A stretch of 64,000 bases of DNA from Linanthus parryae (Eukaryota; Streptophyta; Magnoliopsida; Ericales; Polemoniaceae): positions 19,912,001-19,976,000 of the forward strand of contig JALGPY010000007.1 of the NCBI GenBank assembly GCA_023055425.1, given 5' to 3'. The translations under genes were made by a program, and so were the position numbers. The notes beneath the pieces are model-generated. The model was not told the DNA's origin. It saw only the letters and a program-made list of their open reading frames with translations, and made no database searches. Every line of letters begins with the position of its first letter. The first letter of the stretch is position 1. Below, piece by piece: positions 42,001 to 52,572 of the stretch.

Positions 42001-45000
42001 CCTGCCTCTAGTATCGAGAGAAGATGATAGTCTTGGGGTTTTAGGGCACTGGGAAGTCAGCTTCTTACTTGGATTTGTAGTTTACTCATTTATTGAATGC
42101 ACTAATAGATTCACAGAACCGCTCTCCTTTTGAGAACATAGAAGAAGTTTCAAAAGAACGAAAATCTGCATTGCTTGAGAGAAAGTACTCTCTTCAGTAC
42201 GCTGGCATAACTTTTCTTGGCCTCTATTGGTGAATGGTGATTCCGTCAAATCTGCATCCTTTGTGCAGTGAGTCTTTGATCTTTTTTTCTGTTCCTTTCC
42301 TAAATTGAAGCTTATGTTATCTGGCAAGGCTGAAAAATCTAATATAACCCTGACGCGTCATCATATCTTGCCTTGGAAAAACATAATCAAGTGCTCGAAA
42401 ATGGCAACTTATATCACTAGACTCGAACCAAGGACCTTGAACGGAAGCATTAAATACAATGTTGGAGCACTATCTATCTGAAAAGCTATGGTTGTTATGA
42501 AATGAACCAACAATGTTTATTTAAGTCATATAACTCTGTTTTGAGAATACCTGACTAACATAGGGTCTCCAAATTGAAGATTATCATTTTAGAACATCTT
42601 TTTTAACTACCAGATGTGAATTGGAAGCTAATTGGTGGCAATTTGAAAGATTCACCTGTAGGTTCCAGTGGCTGATTTATCACTTTCAGATTAGACACGG
42701 GAGTGATTCGATGCTCATTTATGATGCACCTGACACCCTTGTTTTTGTTGCACAGTTGGTAATTTAGTGTCATCTTTTTATCGTAAGACAACTATTGTTA
42801 GTAGACATGTTGCGAGTTATCTGTGATGTGATGGATGTCTTATCACACTGTTGAGTATTGAAGTTCATCCTTAATTGGTAGAGTTAAGGAAATTTGTCTG
42901 TGACAACTATCCCTTATCTGACTTAAGTATTAGTATGTTTAGCAAAGGTTTTGATACGTGTTTGTGGCAGGGTCTGATTTTCCAGTATTTGGACCTTGAT
43001 GAGACGAGCAGCATTTCAAGCTGTAAGTTACGTGATCAACACCAGCAACTTTAAAGTATTAAGAGTTTGTCTGTCCTGTGTCCTTTGGTATCCTGACTAG
43101 AACCATTAAAAGCTGAAACTCGCATGATTTAACCATAGAAGTGACAATCTCTGGTGTTGCCTGGCCTGTACTAATTTGTTAATCTAGTATTTTAATTTGT
43201 TAAGTTTCCTGCATCATGATCAAATTGCCTTTTATTTATGTCAAACTTGCTTATTTTCATCATTTCATGTACTAGTATTGGCCTCGTCAAGTTGGTTATT
43301 TATTTAATGGTCTTCTTATATCAATGCGACGAAAAAAATTACATTGCCTTTCTCCTCTGTTATTGTTAGCATAATACTCCACGTATCATCTTTTTGTTAC
43401 AACCGTCTCAAGAAATCCAAATAAAAAATTTTGTGTGCATGATTTAAATTCTCTCCTTTTTGTCCAACTTGAGCATGCTACCAATGCTAGATGTCACCCA
43501 TAGTGGTAAGATATCTGAAGTTGCTTATTTTTTCTATTCCTTCAGCAGCTGATAGTGCATCATAACTTGCAGTGAAGTTGAAGTCTGTAAATTTGAGACA
43601 AAGCTCCAAAGAAGTGAGCGCGTGTTTTGTGCCCTTAAAGAAAAAGGAGGCTTGCGAATCTACTGAAGTACCATTGCAGTTAGCAAAGGCAATCTCCGTC
43701 CAGGCGTTATCCCAGAATGAGTTTCTAATTTTGGACTCAGATGGAGGCTTGCATTTAATGTCCCTAACGAGTCCTTTCACTCTGTCTGAAGCTCAGTGCC
43801 ATGTAAAGCAGTTGACAAGCACCATGAATGTCCAGAAGCTGGCAGTTCTTCCCGATGCTAGCACAAGTATGCTATTCTGCAGGCTACACTTATTATGCTT
43901 TTGGTTCAGGCTTATCACATGCTGGTCAATTATGTCCCTAAACTGTGGATGCATCATCTTTGTCACTGGAAATAAATAGCGAGTCTAATAGGTCCTTGGA
44001 TAATAGATCTATTACAACTGCAAATGAAAATACTGCCACTGAGCTTTTCTTGTCTACGAAAGTTATCAACCAGATATAAATCTGTCACAGTAAATTGGGA
44101 AGAGAGCGATGAATCTGCTTAGTCTCATATCAGTGAAACTTGAAAGTTCATTTGGGTGTTGTGCTCGCAAGCCTCTCTTTGCATAAGAGTCACTTTTGCC
44201 CGCAAGCCTCTCTTTGCATAACAGTCGCTTTTAACGTGATTTTTTTGGAGTGAAAATTGGACTAGTACTAAAATGTAAACAATTGGAGCTCTAACCCAAG
44301 TGGTTCAGTGGAAATTTTTAATTGTACACCATCCATGTGTGGACCTACTTGTTTTGTTATTCAAGGACTTATGTGACGAAGGTGGATAGTAAAACGTATG
44401 TTTTCTCGTACTTATCTATGTTTTGCTTGTTTTCTGCTTCTGTTATCAGTTGAAGTTGGTGGATGGTTGGGCTAAGAATAATCTTTAGTTGAATTTTTAT
44501 GTTGGGTAAACTCTGCCTGTTACTTCTAGAAACAAAATCATAATGTTAAAGCCAATTCCTCTATGATATATAGAATAAAGTAATCAGTTTGTGTTTTTTG
44601 CTCAATGGGTAAAAGGAAGTTATCAATTCACTGCAGGAGCACAAACAGTTTGGACATCAGATGGATGCCATACAGTTCATGCACGGGCAATACCTCAATC
44701 CGATGATTCACTTCGTGAAAGTGATGGACTAGAAAGTGATGACAAGCTGAAACAATTTTCAGGTTTCTGCAGTTATGAACTGTTGATTTGGTTTATCTCA
44801 GGTTTGGGCTATTTAGTCTGTGTTTGTCTTGTTGAGTCGTTGGCCTCTGGATCCTGAAAATTCTAGCAGGTTTCTTTTCGCATTTTTACAGAATAAGAAG
44901 TGGATGTGGTAAAATAGTGGGTATGTGGAAATGTGAAATGCCCTACAACAATTTAGGGGAAAGCAAAACTACCAATGTTGTAGAAATTACTAATCTCATT

Positions 45001-47178
45001 GGAAACTAACATGAATTTTGTAGGAAACCTTTTTCAGAACCAACTGAATAGTTTGAGAAAACTAATCGCATACATAAATGAAACTACTTCAAGACCTGGG
45101 AGGAACCATTTTGAGGTTTGCAGGGAATACCTTAGTGGAATTGTGAGTGCACTTTAAGTAATTCGTAGGAAAATTTAATGTAACATTTAACCAAATATAT
45201 CCTTCATGGATTTTATTTAGTTCCCATCTGCTTCCGTCAAGTTATCATCAGCTTCCTAAAACTTTCCAGAGCAGCCCTGGCGTGTCTTAGGTTTCCTGAA
45301 GAGTTCCAAACCTGGAAACTTGCTTCCCCCTTGGATGATGTTTCTGGGTAACTGTTAGTTACAAAGTGATAAATGACCTGGAAGAATGGGTTGGAATTAT
45401 TTTGTTATGATCCAGTAATTTTGGCAGTTCCATTTTCTACCTAAAACAACCTATCCCAATTTATTACTCACTAGTGAGTTAGTTACTTGCTGCAGCCATA
45501 GATTTCCTCTTCATAAGTTTTCATGCTACCCCACGAGAGTTGCCATCAGAAGTGATTGTGGGGATGGTTCATTCTACTCTCAAGCTCAGAAAAAAGGGGA
45601 TAGCTATGCCTTGCCACTTTTCATATTCTTCAAGTTAGTCTTGCGCATTAGATAATGTAGTTAACGGCTGGGCAGCAATGCAAAATTGTTTTTGAAAAAT
45701 GACTGATATATGCCGTACCTGTAGCGTGATGAACTTAATACATTAATGGATTAATTATGTCATACAACGAGAGAATATGGATGTCATGACAGGATAATGT
45801 CATGACAGGAGATACTACATTGTCCCAGTCGTGTGGTTTTGAGAATTGCTATCTTGTAGGAAAAAGAGAAACTAGCAAATAAGTGCAAGAAGCTATGAAA
45901 CAGCAGGGTAGTGGCTGAAAGATGGAACTCCTTAGAAAGTGTTCCTTGTACGGGTTGTTATTATTTACTTGGAAACTTGTCTCGACTTCTTTTATTTCAA
46001 GCTCATTGGAGTACATAGTAAAGAGGCATAAATCAAAAAAGTAAAGTTGCTAGGCACTAAGAAGTAAGAACAGATGCCCCTGTAGACCGTAATGGAAATT
46101 GATATTACTCTGAAAGTTCATAGTAGACTCTAATAATTTAGAGAGAGCATTGAAAGATATGCAGGAGTAGATTTCAAATGGATTTTCAATAATTGAATAT
46201 CACGAGGAAGCCCAATGAAGAAAGGTGTAGACGCATGCTACAAGGGTGTGCCATGAAAAGATTGTCGTCGAGTCCGATGAATTGACATAGACATAGGTAT
46301 GGACGTAACATACAGTGGGTTCAGGTGTTTCAACGAAAGCACGAGAACCTGTGGTAGATCAAAATTTGGTCATGGTTCAGAAACTGGTGCAGGGAATATC
46401 TGGATTGTGGATGGTTTAACGGTCCTCAAGTAACCTTCAAGTTCTAGTTTGCTCCTCTTGCTGGTCATGAAAATAGCACGGTGTTCTCCATTCTGGGATT
46501 AGTGTGTCACAAGCATTCTAATATTTTCATTTGTTTGCTATTGGAGCATTGTGTCCTATAGTGATCATTGTCATTTCGTGTTCCGGTATTATTATTTTGG
46601 AAACATCATAATCCATCTATTTCGTCTTTTATCTTTAAAATTGACCCACAATTTAAAGTGAACTCTTATCTCTAGCCGGGGAAACTTGCCTGTTTTAAAA
46701 AAAAATCCTCTTCTTATTATCTTTAGTACCCTGACTATATTTACTTACTCCTTATGCTTGAACTCATATCTGGTGTTGGATCTTTTGGTTTCTTTTGCTA
46801 GTTGTTCAAGCAATATTTGCTAGTGAAAGAATTCAGGAAATTGTTCCTTTGGCTTCAAGTTCTATCTTGTTACTCGGACAAGGTATGCAATGGTCCTTTC
46901 AAGAAACTTGCCCCATCTTATTGAATATAGGTTGGAGTTGGTTTTGTACTCAATACAAAATTTTAAGTTGAATTGCTTGGACTTTGAAATACTCATATCA
47001 ACATTTTTGCATTTACTTTCTCACCATTGCAAAGAAATATGATGGCCTTCTTTACTAGGTGCTGTTGTAATGTTAGTTCCTTGTCTTCTGCGGGAAACAT
47101 TATTTGGTTTCTTGCATCTTTTTAAATCATTCTTTTTTCTGCTCTACAGGAAGTTTATTTGCGTACGCGTTTTCATAA
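36064..47178 (+). CDS. Uncharacterised plant protein, propeller-like, five exons
   Basis: Exons by GT-AG sites with consistent phase (each junction splits a codon after base 1): 36064-36937, 43573-43866, 44637-44762, 46802-46882, 47150-47178; 1404 nt, 467 residues. Exon 1 begins MVVVQACKLNLPQTPSLPSQ and carries beta-strand-rich segments (SSLLFDPETLSLALIHSD, FGFLIVGEENGVRVFALRPL) then a Lys/Ser/Gly-rich linker. Later exons give VKLKSVNLRQSSKEVSACFV, AISVQALSQNEFLILDSDGG, RAQTVWTSDG, VVQAIFASERIQEIVPLAS, SILLLGQGSLFAYAFS and a stop. I recognise it as a conserved single-copy-type plant protein of unknown function whose repeats resemble WD40-like blades. The model rests on splice phase and remembered family order; transcripts were not available. 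Confidence 0.75.
37756..38719. mobile_element. Non-autonomous DNA transposon in intron 1
   Basis: CG-rich ends: left AATAACGGCCCGTACTGTACC, right (complement) AATAACGGTATCGGCCGGCG, with many CCGATAC/GGTACCG-like motifs inside both. Flanks are AT-rich and similar (GTTTCAAAT, ATTTAAATC) but not an exact duplication. No transposase; superfamily open (Mutator-like is plausible). Confidence 0.55.
39792..41038. mobile_element. Non-autonomous DNA transposon with GTTGTCAAA ends
   Basis: The left end GTTGTCAAATCAGG and the right end (complement) GTTGTCAAAAATC form short inverted termini; inside both, GTGAATCG and TCGTGAATCG repeats dominate. Internal duplications of the left end occur (about 40205, 40740, 40880). 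No transposase recognised. Confidence 0.5.
41039..41700 (+). repeat. Tandem duplication of transposon-end plus exon-like block
   Basis: Two diverged copies (about 41093-41336 and 41480-41690) share GGATTCATTGAGGTTTAAC, GACACCTATGCCTGGC, then CTCC-TTTTAGGTCTGAA, TAGTCCACAAGGATTC and CGCTATAAGCGCT. The last part follows an acceptor-like TTTTAG, so it may be an old exon, but no family match was made. Confidence 0.6.
41711..42011. mobile_element. TA-flanked MITE in intron 1
   Basis: 301 bp. The left side CTAGAGGCCAGGC ... CCAAACACCATGTCAG ... ATGTGGTGCTC reappears as the complement on the right side (GAGCACCACAT ... CTGATATGGTGTTCG ... GCCTGCCTCTAG). TA lies on both borders (41709-41710, 42012-42013), fitting a Tc1/mariner-type MITE. 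Confidence 0.7.
42400..42490 (-). other. tRNA-derived SINE-like segment
   Basis: The minus strand shows a D-arm-like CAGATAGATAGTGC and, about 35 nt later, a B-box-like GGTTCGAGTC (near 42420-42435). No clear target duplication or poly-T end, so the call is weak. Confidence 0.35.
44763..46801 (+). other. Intron 3 of the 467-residue gene
   Basis: About 2 kb of AT-rich sequence with no repeats or frames that I can name. Confidence 0.5.
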
Positions 47179-47880
47179 AGGTGCTTGATGCTTATCTTTG
47201 TACGTATTGGTTAGTCCTTCCCTATTTTTATGAACATGTGCTGGTAGCGAGAATATCTTATGAAATGCTGTAAATTTTCTGGACCACTAGTGATTCAGAA
47301 TATATTCTACAAAGACAGTCAATGTAGTAAATTCCAGCTTTTAATAGGACTGAACTATAGCAAACAGATTTAGAACTTGGTGTGGCTATTTATGGCAATG
47401 CTATCATAAAGGGAAATGAACAAAATATTTAGGATGCTTCGTAAAGGATGTTCTAATTTTATTGGAGGAGAGGGGAAGGGGAGAATGGAGAGACTTCTGA
47501 AGGCATACATGGGAACCCACTTGATAGTCCATGTTTACTTTCGTCTTTGAATACCAGCTTATTGTTAGTGTTCCTTTTGTAGGGAATATATGATCCAGAC
47601 CAATTGTTTTGATTTATCTGGTTGAGAGTATTCAGGGGCCAATCTCAGTTGAGAAAGTAAGTTACTCGTACCTGTCTATTCTCAAGGTTTCTCAATTTTG
47701 ATATTTTTGTTTACTGAGTGCCCATATCATGCAATCTAACAAGCACTTTTGAAATTTCAGTTGGCACCTGGTGTTTGCTGAGTCCCTAGGTCCATCATGT
47801 CCTTATGTCTGCTCCTGAGCTGCTGTATTTCATTTTAATTTGCAGTCTATACAACTTCAGAAAATCAGGCTCTTTGACGG
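46895..47880. repeat. Segment duplicated at 61840-62395
   Basis: Blocks such as AATATAGGTTGGAGTTGG, GGAATATATGATCCAG, TATTCAGGGGCCAAT, GCTGAGTCCCTAGGTCC and CAACTTCAGAAA recur in the same order and orientation at 61.84-62.40 kb with moderate divergence. They overlap the end of the 467-residue gene and its 3' flank. Confidence 0.8.
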
Positions 47881-48414
47881 TAAGTGGGGTTATGCCCTTT
47901 TCTTATGAGCTTAAATTTTTTAATACTTTATTGGAAAGAGTACTTTCACAATGATAATGATAAATTAGGCGAGTTTCCAACCTGTCTGAGAAAGCATAGA
48001 GAAAAAATATGGAGACTGTAGGTGTACAATAGAAAACTCTAGAATATAAAGTTATCATCTTTTTATTGATTGCGTGTAGATATTGCTTGATTCATTCTGT
48101 TAATATAGGGCAAGGAGACTGTTGGAGTCTAATAAAATCTAAAAGAGAAAGACATCTTTTGTGTGTGTGTATAGGTAACGAATGCATCAGTGAGTTATTC
48201 GCTTGATACATTCTGTGCACAATGGGGCCAATACACTTGTTCTCAAGCCAAATTCAGTATTTGTTTTTCGTTTTCTAGTCTTAAATTTTCTAACGAGCCT
48301 TTAACGTACTATGGGTATTTTTTTTTCCTTTTGAAGAACTATAACCTTAAAAAAATCCAAGTGGCAGCCTGGCAGGTTGACTATAAAATTATAGTTGTTC
48401 TTGATTGTACAATA

Positions 48415-48727
48415 GGGCCTCATTTAGGTAAGGTATAAGAAAGAGGGGGTATAAGGCATGCTATACGGGATATGAAGTAGGATATGACTGGACTGGGATG
48501 AGGCCGGGATTGGTATTTTAGCATTTCCCCACCACCCACTCTATCCCCCCCAAACTCCTTATACTTGGGTGGTACAAGGTTTTAGGCAAAAATGAGAAGA
48601 GGGGATAAGGTGGGATAAATAGTACATGTTGCTTATATTGCACCCTAACGCGGTATATGAGATAGCAGCTATACTATATCTCTATACGACTATACCTCCC
48701 TCCTTATACCTTACCCAAACAAGTCCC
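48415..48727. mobile_element. MITE with GGTAAGGTATAAG inverted ends
   Basis: 313 bp. The left end GGGCCTCATTTAGGTAAGG continues TATAAGAAAGAGGG; the complement of the right end is GGGACTTGTTTGGGTAAGG then TATAAGGAGGGAGG, giving imperfect inverted repeats of about 33 bp. The left end resembles that of the element at 6612. Target duplication not resolved. Confidence 0.72.
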
Positions 48728-48810
48728 AGATGCGTAAGTTGATACTTTTGCCTACTATGTCTTCATGTGATGTATGAATGCTCTTCATAAGCCGTTTGAA
48801 CTTTCTGCAG

Positions 48811-49038
48811 AGGACACTAGCAAGGGATTTGTTGGACTGTTTACAATTGAGTTCTGAATCACGGATTAAATCATTTAACAACTCGAGCGCTCTACAAGGT
48901 ACGAGAGGACAAAATGGTAAATCAGTTGGAAAGTCTTGGCCGTTTGCTTTCTGGGTTGATCCATCCGCTGCTACTGCTTCTGGTGCTAGCACGAGGGACA
49001 GGACCAGCATCCTAAAGCTGAAAGCCGGAACGATATGA
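48811..49038 (+). other. Unassigned exon-like block
   Basis: After an acceptor-like CTTTCTGCAG, an open frame reads RTLARDLLDCLQLSSESRIK ... KSWPFAFWVDPSAATASG ... ILKLKAGTI to a TGA at 49036-49038. Base use and the clean acceptor look exonic, but it cannot be joined in frame to the 467-residue gene as modelled. It could be a last exon of an alternative transcript or of a broken gene. Confidence 0.4.
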
Positions 49039-49317
49039 TGCCAGCATTATTATTATTACGCCATTGTGTTGTAAAATGATGATCTACGGTTGAGATAACT
49101 CTGTGATAAATAGATTTGGTGAACAGTCCCAGTGGTGGGTTTATGGGGATATTATCAGCTGCAGAGAAGATTGCTTATTCTATTATTTACTATTATTGTC
49201 AGACTTTTGTTAATGTCAAAATTTAGGGTTATGTTTGGCTTTTGTATTGATCGGACGTTTCTTGTGACATCACCTTCTTGCCTCTATGTAATAAAGAAGA
49301 GTGGCAGGATACCCTAC

Positions 49318-49440
49318 GGGTGTAGTTGAGTTGGTCGGACTTGCATTCTCAAGGCGGTATTTGTTTAGAGGTTTTGAGTTCGAACTTTGGGGTAACTCAA
49401 TGGCTGTTTATTAGTCCTCTCAAGTGTGAGTTTGTCAGTT
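49318..49440 (+). other. tRNA-derived SINE-like segment
   Basis: TGTAGTTGAGTTGGTCGG resembles a D-arm/A box and GAGTTCGAACTTTGG (about 49376-49390) a B box, at tRNA spacing, as in plant SINE heads. Ends were not defined. Confidence 0.45.
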
Positions 49441-49734
49441 CGGGTTTTCTTAGACTTGTTTACCTCTCTAGTGTGATTTGCAGGCTAATGTACTAGAGCG
49501 AAGGGGTTACTTAGGAGAAATTTTTGTGTGCTCAAATGATGTGAATTTGCTCTAACCATACAGCAGATGACACGTCAGAAGGAAAGAGAATGAGTGGCGG
49601 ACAAAAGAAAGTGGATTCGTACATGTCTCGACGTGTCCTGTGATGTATTGCTTAGGGCACCATGTCGCATTTGCTCTTAGAGCAAGCAATAATTACTCGT
49701 TACTTAGAGCGCATTTGAAGAGTACAACTGTGGG

Positions 49735-50126
49735 CAGGGCCGTCTCTAGGTTTCCAAAGAGGCGAATCCAACTCATCGGGCCCTCTTCATAAAAGAAAAA
49801 TGTGTAGCAACATCACATTACTTTAAGAAAGTAGAAGATTCGGTTTTGTTGCCTAAACAATATATTTGATTGTAATTCAATATATTTTTGTCAGAGAAAC
49901 GTTTGAGTCAAATTATTTTTTTTTTGCGGCGATTAAGAGAACTTCATTAGATAGTAAAACAAGTACAACCACATCGACACTAGAAAGAGGACCTAACAAC
50001 GTTTGAATCAAATCATATGTATATGAATTTTATTATATAACCCTCAATGTTATTGAAAATTGGGCCCATTCCGTTATCGGGGTCCTAGGCAAGCTGTAAG
50101 TTGGCCTAACGGTAGAGACGGCCCTG
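49735..50126. mobile_element. hAT-type MITE
   Basis: 392 bp. Inverted ends CAGGGCCGTCTCTAGG and the complement of GTAGAGACGGCCCTG, flanked by 8-bp duplications ACTGTGGG (49727-49734) and AGTGTGGG (50127-50134) with one mismatch, as expected for an older hAT insertion. Confidence 0.85.
49914..49997 (-). mobile_element. 84-bp LINE tail nested in the hAT MITE
   Basis: On the minus strand a short 3'-UTR-like segment ends in an A-run (T-run on plus, 49915-49925). It is bracketed by AACGTTTGAGTCAAAT (49898-49913) and AACGTTTGAATCAAAT (49998-50013), a 16-bp target duplication with one mismatch. Confidence 0.8.
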
Positions 50127-50518
50127 AGTGTGGGTCTCATGTCATTAAAAAAAAGGCAAGAGGCTCAAATAGGAGTAGTTGCTCAAACCTCTGATTTGGG
50201 GCACTTCTGTTTTTGGGAGGAGAAAGAAACAAAGAAACAGTAGCCTGACACTGGTTTGTACAAGCCAGGTGGATCAACAAAGCCCATTTCCTTAATTTTA
50301 AACGTCACCGTATTTGAATCCGAAAGCCAGACCCTATACACACTGACAAATGTCAGCGTCAATTTTGCTTCAAGAACCCACATTGGTACCGTCTATTTTA
50401 AACAGGATTAATTTGTGTTTGTTCTTTAGTGGGAATTTCTTTGGATTTGTTCGGCTCTAACAAGGCCAATGCAATGAAAATTTCAACTTTTGTGAGGGTT
50501 AACAAACCGGGCTTTCCA

Positions 50519-51392
50519 CCCTAAACTTTTTCTGCTTTTCTCTAGAGAGAGAAGCTAGAGAGAGAGTACTCCCTGTGGGTTTAACAGGTCCTGCTCCGGC
50601 AGTGTTTTCATCGTCCTCTTCTTCAATCATCTCTTCTACCTTTCCTGCAGTTCCGGTCTCTGAGGTCATCGCTGGTTTTGCCGCGGGGCTCGCCGCCGCC
50701 GCTCCTCCTGGCGGCGAAGATCCCCCTCATCCTTGTTCCTCTGTTTTCTAGTCTCTCCTTCTCAGATCTGGGCACTAAGCTTCGTGGGAGGGCATTCTTT
50801 GAAGGTTGCGCTGCTTTTTCGGCCTGCCCGTTGTGCCCCTTCACCATATTTTTCGGCCTAGATCTGTTTGTTGGTGTTGTCTCTTAAGGTTTTTTCTCTT
50901 TAGATCTTTTGTGTTTTTAGGTCTCTTCATAGTGCCGTTGTCGATCCAGTTCAACGGTGATGATTTGGAGTCAATCTTTTCAAGGGCAAATTTTGCAAGA
51001 GACTTCATTGGAGGTTTCTGCAGGAGGTTTTTTTGAAGCCGTTTGAATGTTTGAAGATCATTGAATGTTTGAAGATTATTTTTGAGTTTCTAGTTGCGTT
51101 TCGGTGGCGGAGGTGCATCGGTGATTCCGGCTATTTCCTTTTCTCAGTTTTTTGGGAAACTCAAAAGTCAGCTTGTTGAAGCGCGTTGGTACCGTATTTT
51201 CAATATCTGTTGTAATGTTCATTGTACTTTTTCAATATTTTCTTGTTATCTTTTGCTCTTTTCTAAAGCATTGTTCTCTGTTTCAGAGTTGGTGGATTGT
51301 ACCACTCTGTTTATGTTTACCAGATGTTTTCTAGTTTTGTATTGGCTGTGATAGCCTTTCCGTTTAATTGAAGCTACACGTTTCTGGCAAAA
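50519..51392 (+). mobile_element. 874-bp non-autonomous LINE derivative
   Basis: It is flanked by a perfect 18-bp duplication AACAAACCGGGCTTTCCA (50501-50518 and 51393-51410). The left part has a leader rich in CTCTAGAGAGAGAAGC motifs as at plant LINE 5' ends; the right part ends TGATAGCCTTTCCGTTTAAT, then GAAGCTACACGTTTCTGGC and a short A-run, as at LINE 3' ends. There is no ORF1/ORF2. It looks like an internally deleted LINE retained as a full transposition unit. Confidence 0.82.
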
Positions 51393-51539
51393 AACAAACC
51401 GGGCTTTCCAAAACAGGCCTATGCCCTCTATAGACTCTCTCTGTTTTGATAGTATAGTACAACTCCGTCTCTATTCTATGTACTCATTTAACCTTAAACA
51501 GTTTAAATGACAAAATTGTCCCCTCAAATAATATGCCAC

Positions 51540-51720
51540 AAACCCTTCTTGATCTTCGATTTGGCCTGAGACGGAATTGATATGGAGGACCATTCCTCGC
51601 TAAACCCTACAGTTCCAGTGTGAGGCACGATTTCATCTCCAGATCCGCCGATTCCACGGCTTCCGCCACCGCCGGAGAGCCAATTGTCCCTGACGAACAA
51701 CTTTCTCTTGCCAAGGTAAG
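51540..51720 (+). other. Exon-like block duplicated at 62475-62650
   Basis: Frame DFISRSADSTASATAGEPIVPDEQLSLAK ends at a donor AAG|GTAAGG; the copy at 62.5 kb reads HVFISRAANLTPSMDAATAG then KPIVPDYEFLLP. Both lack an unbroken start. The gene of origin is not recognised. Confidence 0.5.
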
Positions 51721-51910
51721 GGTTCTTCCGCAAAATTATTGCTATTTACATGCAAATGCTATTTGATTTCTTAAATCTGATATGATTTTTGGTAATGTGT
51801 TTGTAATGCCATAATAACTTAGACAATCCATAGTAGACTAGGGGTTTAAAATAGAGGTTTCCAGTATTTTTTAGATCAAGAATCTATTCAATGAAGAAAA
51901 CTTATCTTTG

Positions 51911-52237
51911 AAAAATGAAGACAGGGATGGAAGGAAACAACGAATGTTCAATCCACTTCATTTCTGGAGCCTCCAAACCTGATCTTAGAAATCTAAAGCT
52001 CCTTCCGTTTTTTTTTTATTATTTTTTTTTTGAGCAGACGTCTTATAGGTTTTGATGCCAAATCGATTACCAGGTTTCAATTTGGCATCGAAGACGGCTG
52101 CTAAAAATATGAAAACGGGAAGATGGAGCTTTTGATTTGCTCCGATCAGGTTTGAAGGCTGCTTTTCTCGTGGACGATACCAGCGGGAATGAAGTGGATT
52201 GAACATTCCTTTCCCCCCATCCCTGTCTTCATTTTCT
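51911..52237. mobile_element. Long-inverted-repeat MITE
   Basis: Arms of about 75-90 bp: left AAAATGAAGACAGGGATGG ... GTTCAATCCACTTCATT ... CCTCCAAACCTGATC, right its complement (GATCAGGTTTGAAGG ... AATGAAGTGGATTGAAC ... CCATCCCTGTCTTCATTTT). The paralogous copy near 62.77 kb lacks it, confirming an insertion. Target duplication unclear; Mutator-like is plausible. Confidence 0.72.
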
Positions 52238-52572
52238 AGATAGACTATCTTAAGAATCTATAAGAGTGTCTGTTAACGTGCTGTTCATGTCCTATTTCAT
52301 CTCTCCTTTGTGAGTATTATATCAAGAAGTGCTAGAAAGCAGCAGAATAAGACACGTTTATAGGCACAAGTCAAAAAGACTCATCCACATTAAGAACATT
52401 GACGAACATGTATAAGTTCCAATATAATTTGAGCACCTCTAATTTGATTAAAAGAAAACATGCACCATATCAGAGGTGATGCAAGCTAAGCATCACATTA
52501 AAAAGAACAATCAGAATTTGTCTAGCAACTAAGTGCACTTGTCAGCAACCGATACCTTCTTATAACCCATTT

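Noticed and set aside
42961..43022. Possible extra exon after an acceptor-like GTGGCAG in intron 1
   Set aside because: Joining it to exon 1 gives a stop within 11 codons, while direct joining of exon 1 to 43573 keeps phase and family order.
44591..44857. 88-codon frame starting at 44591
   Set aside because: Only 44637-44762 is exon by splice sites; the rest is intron read-through.
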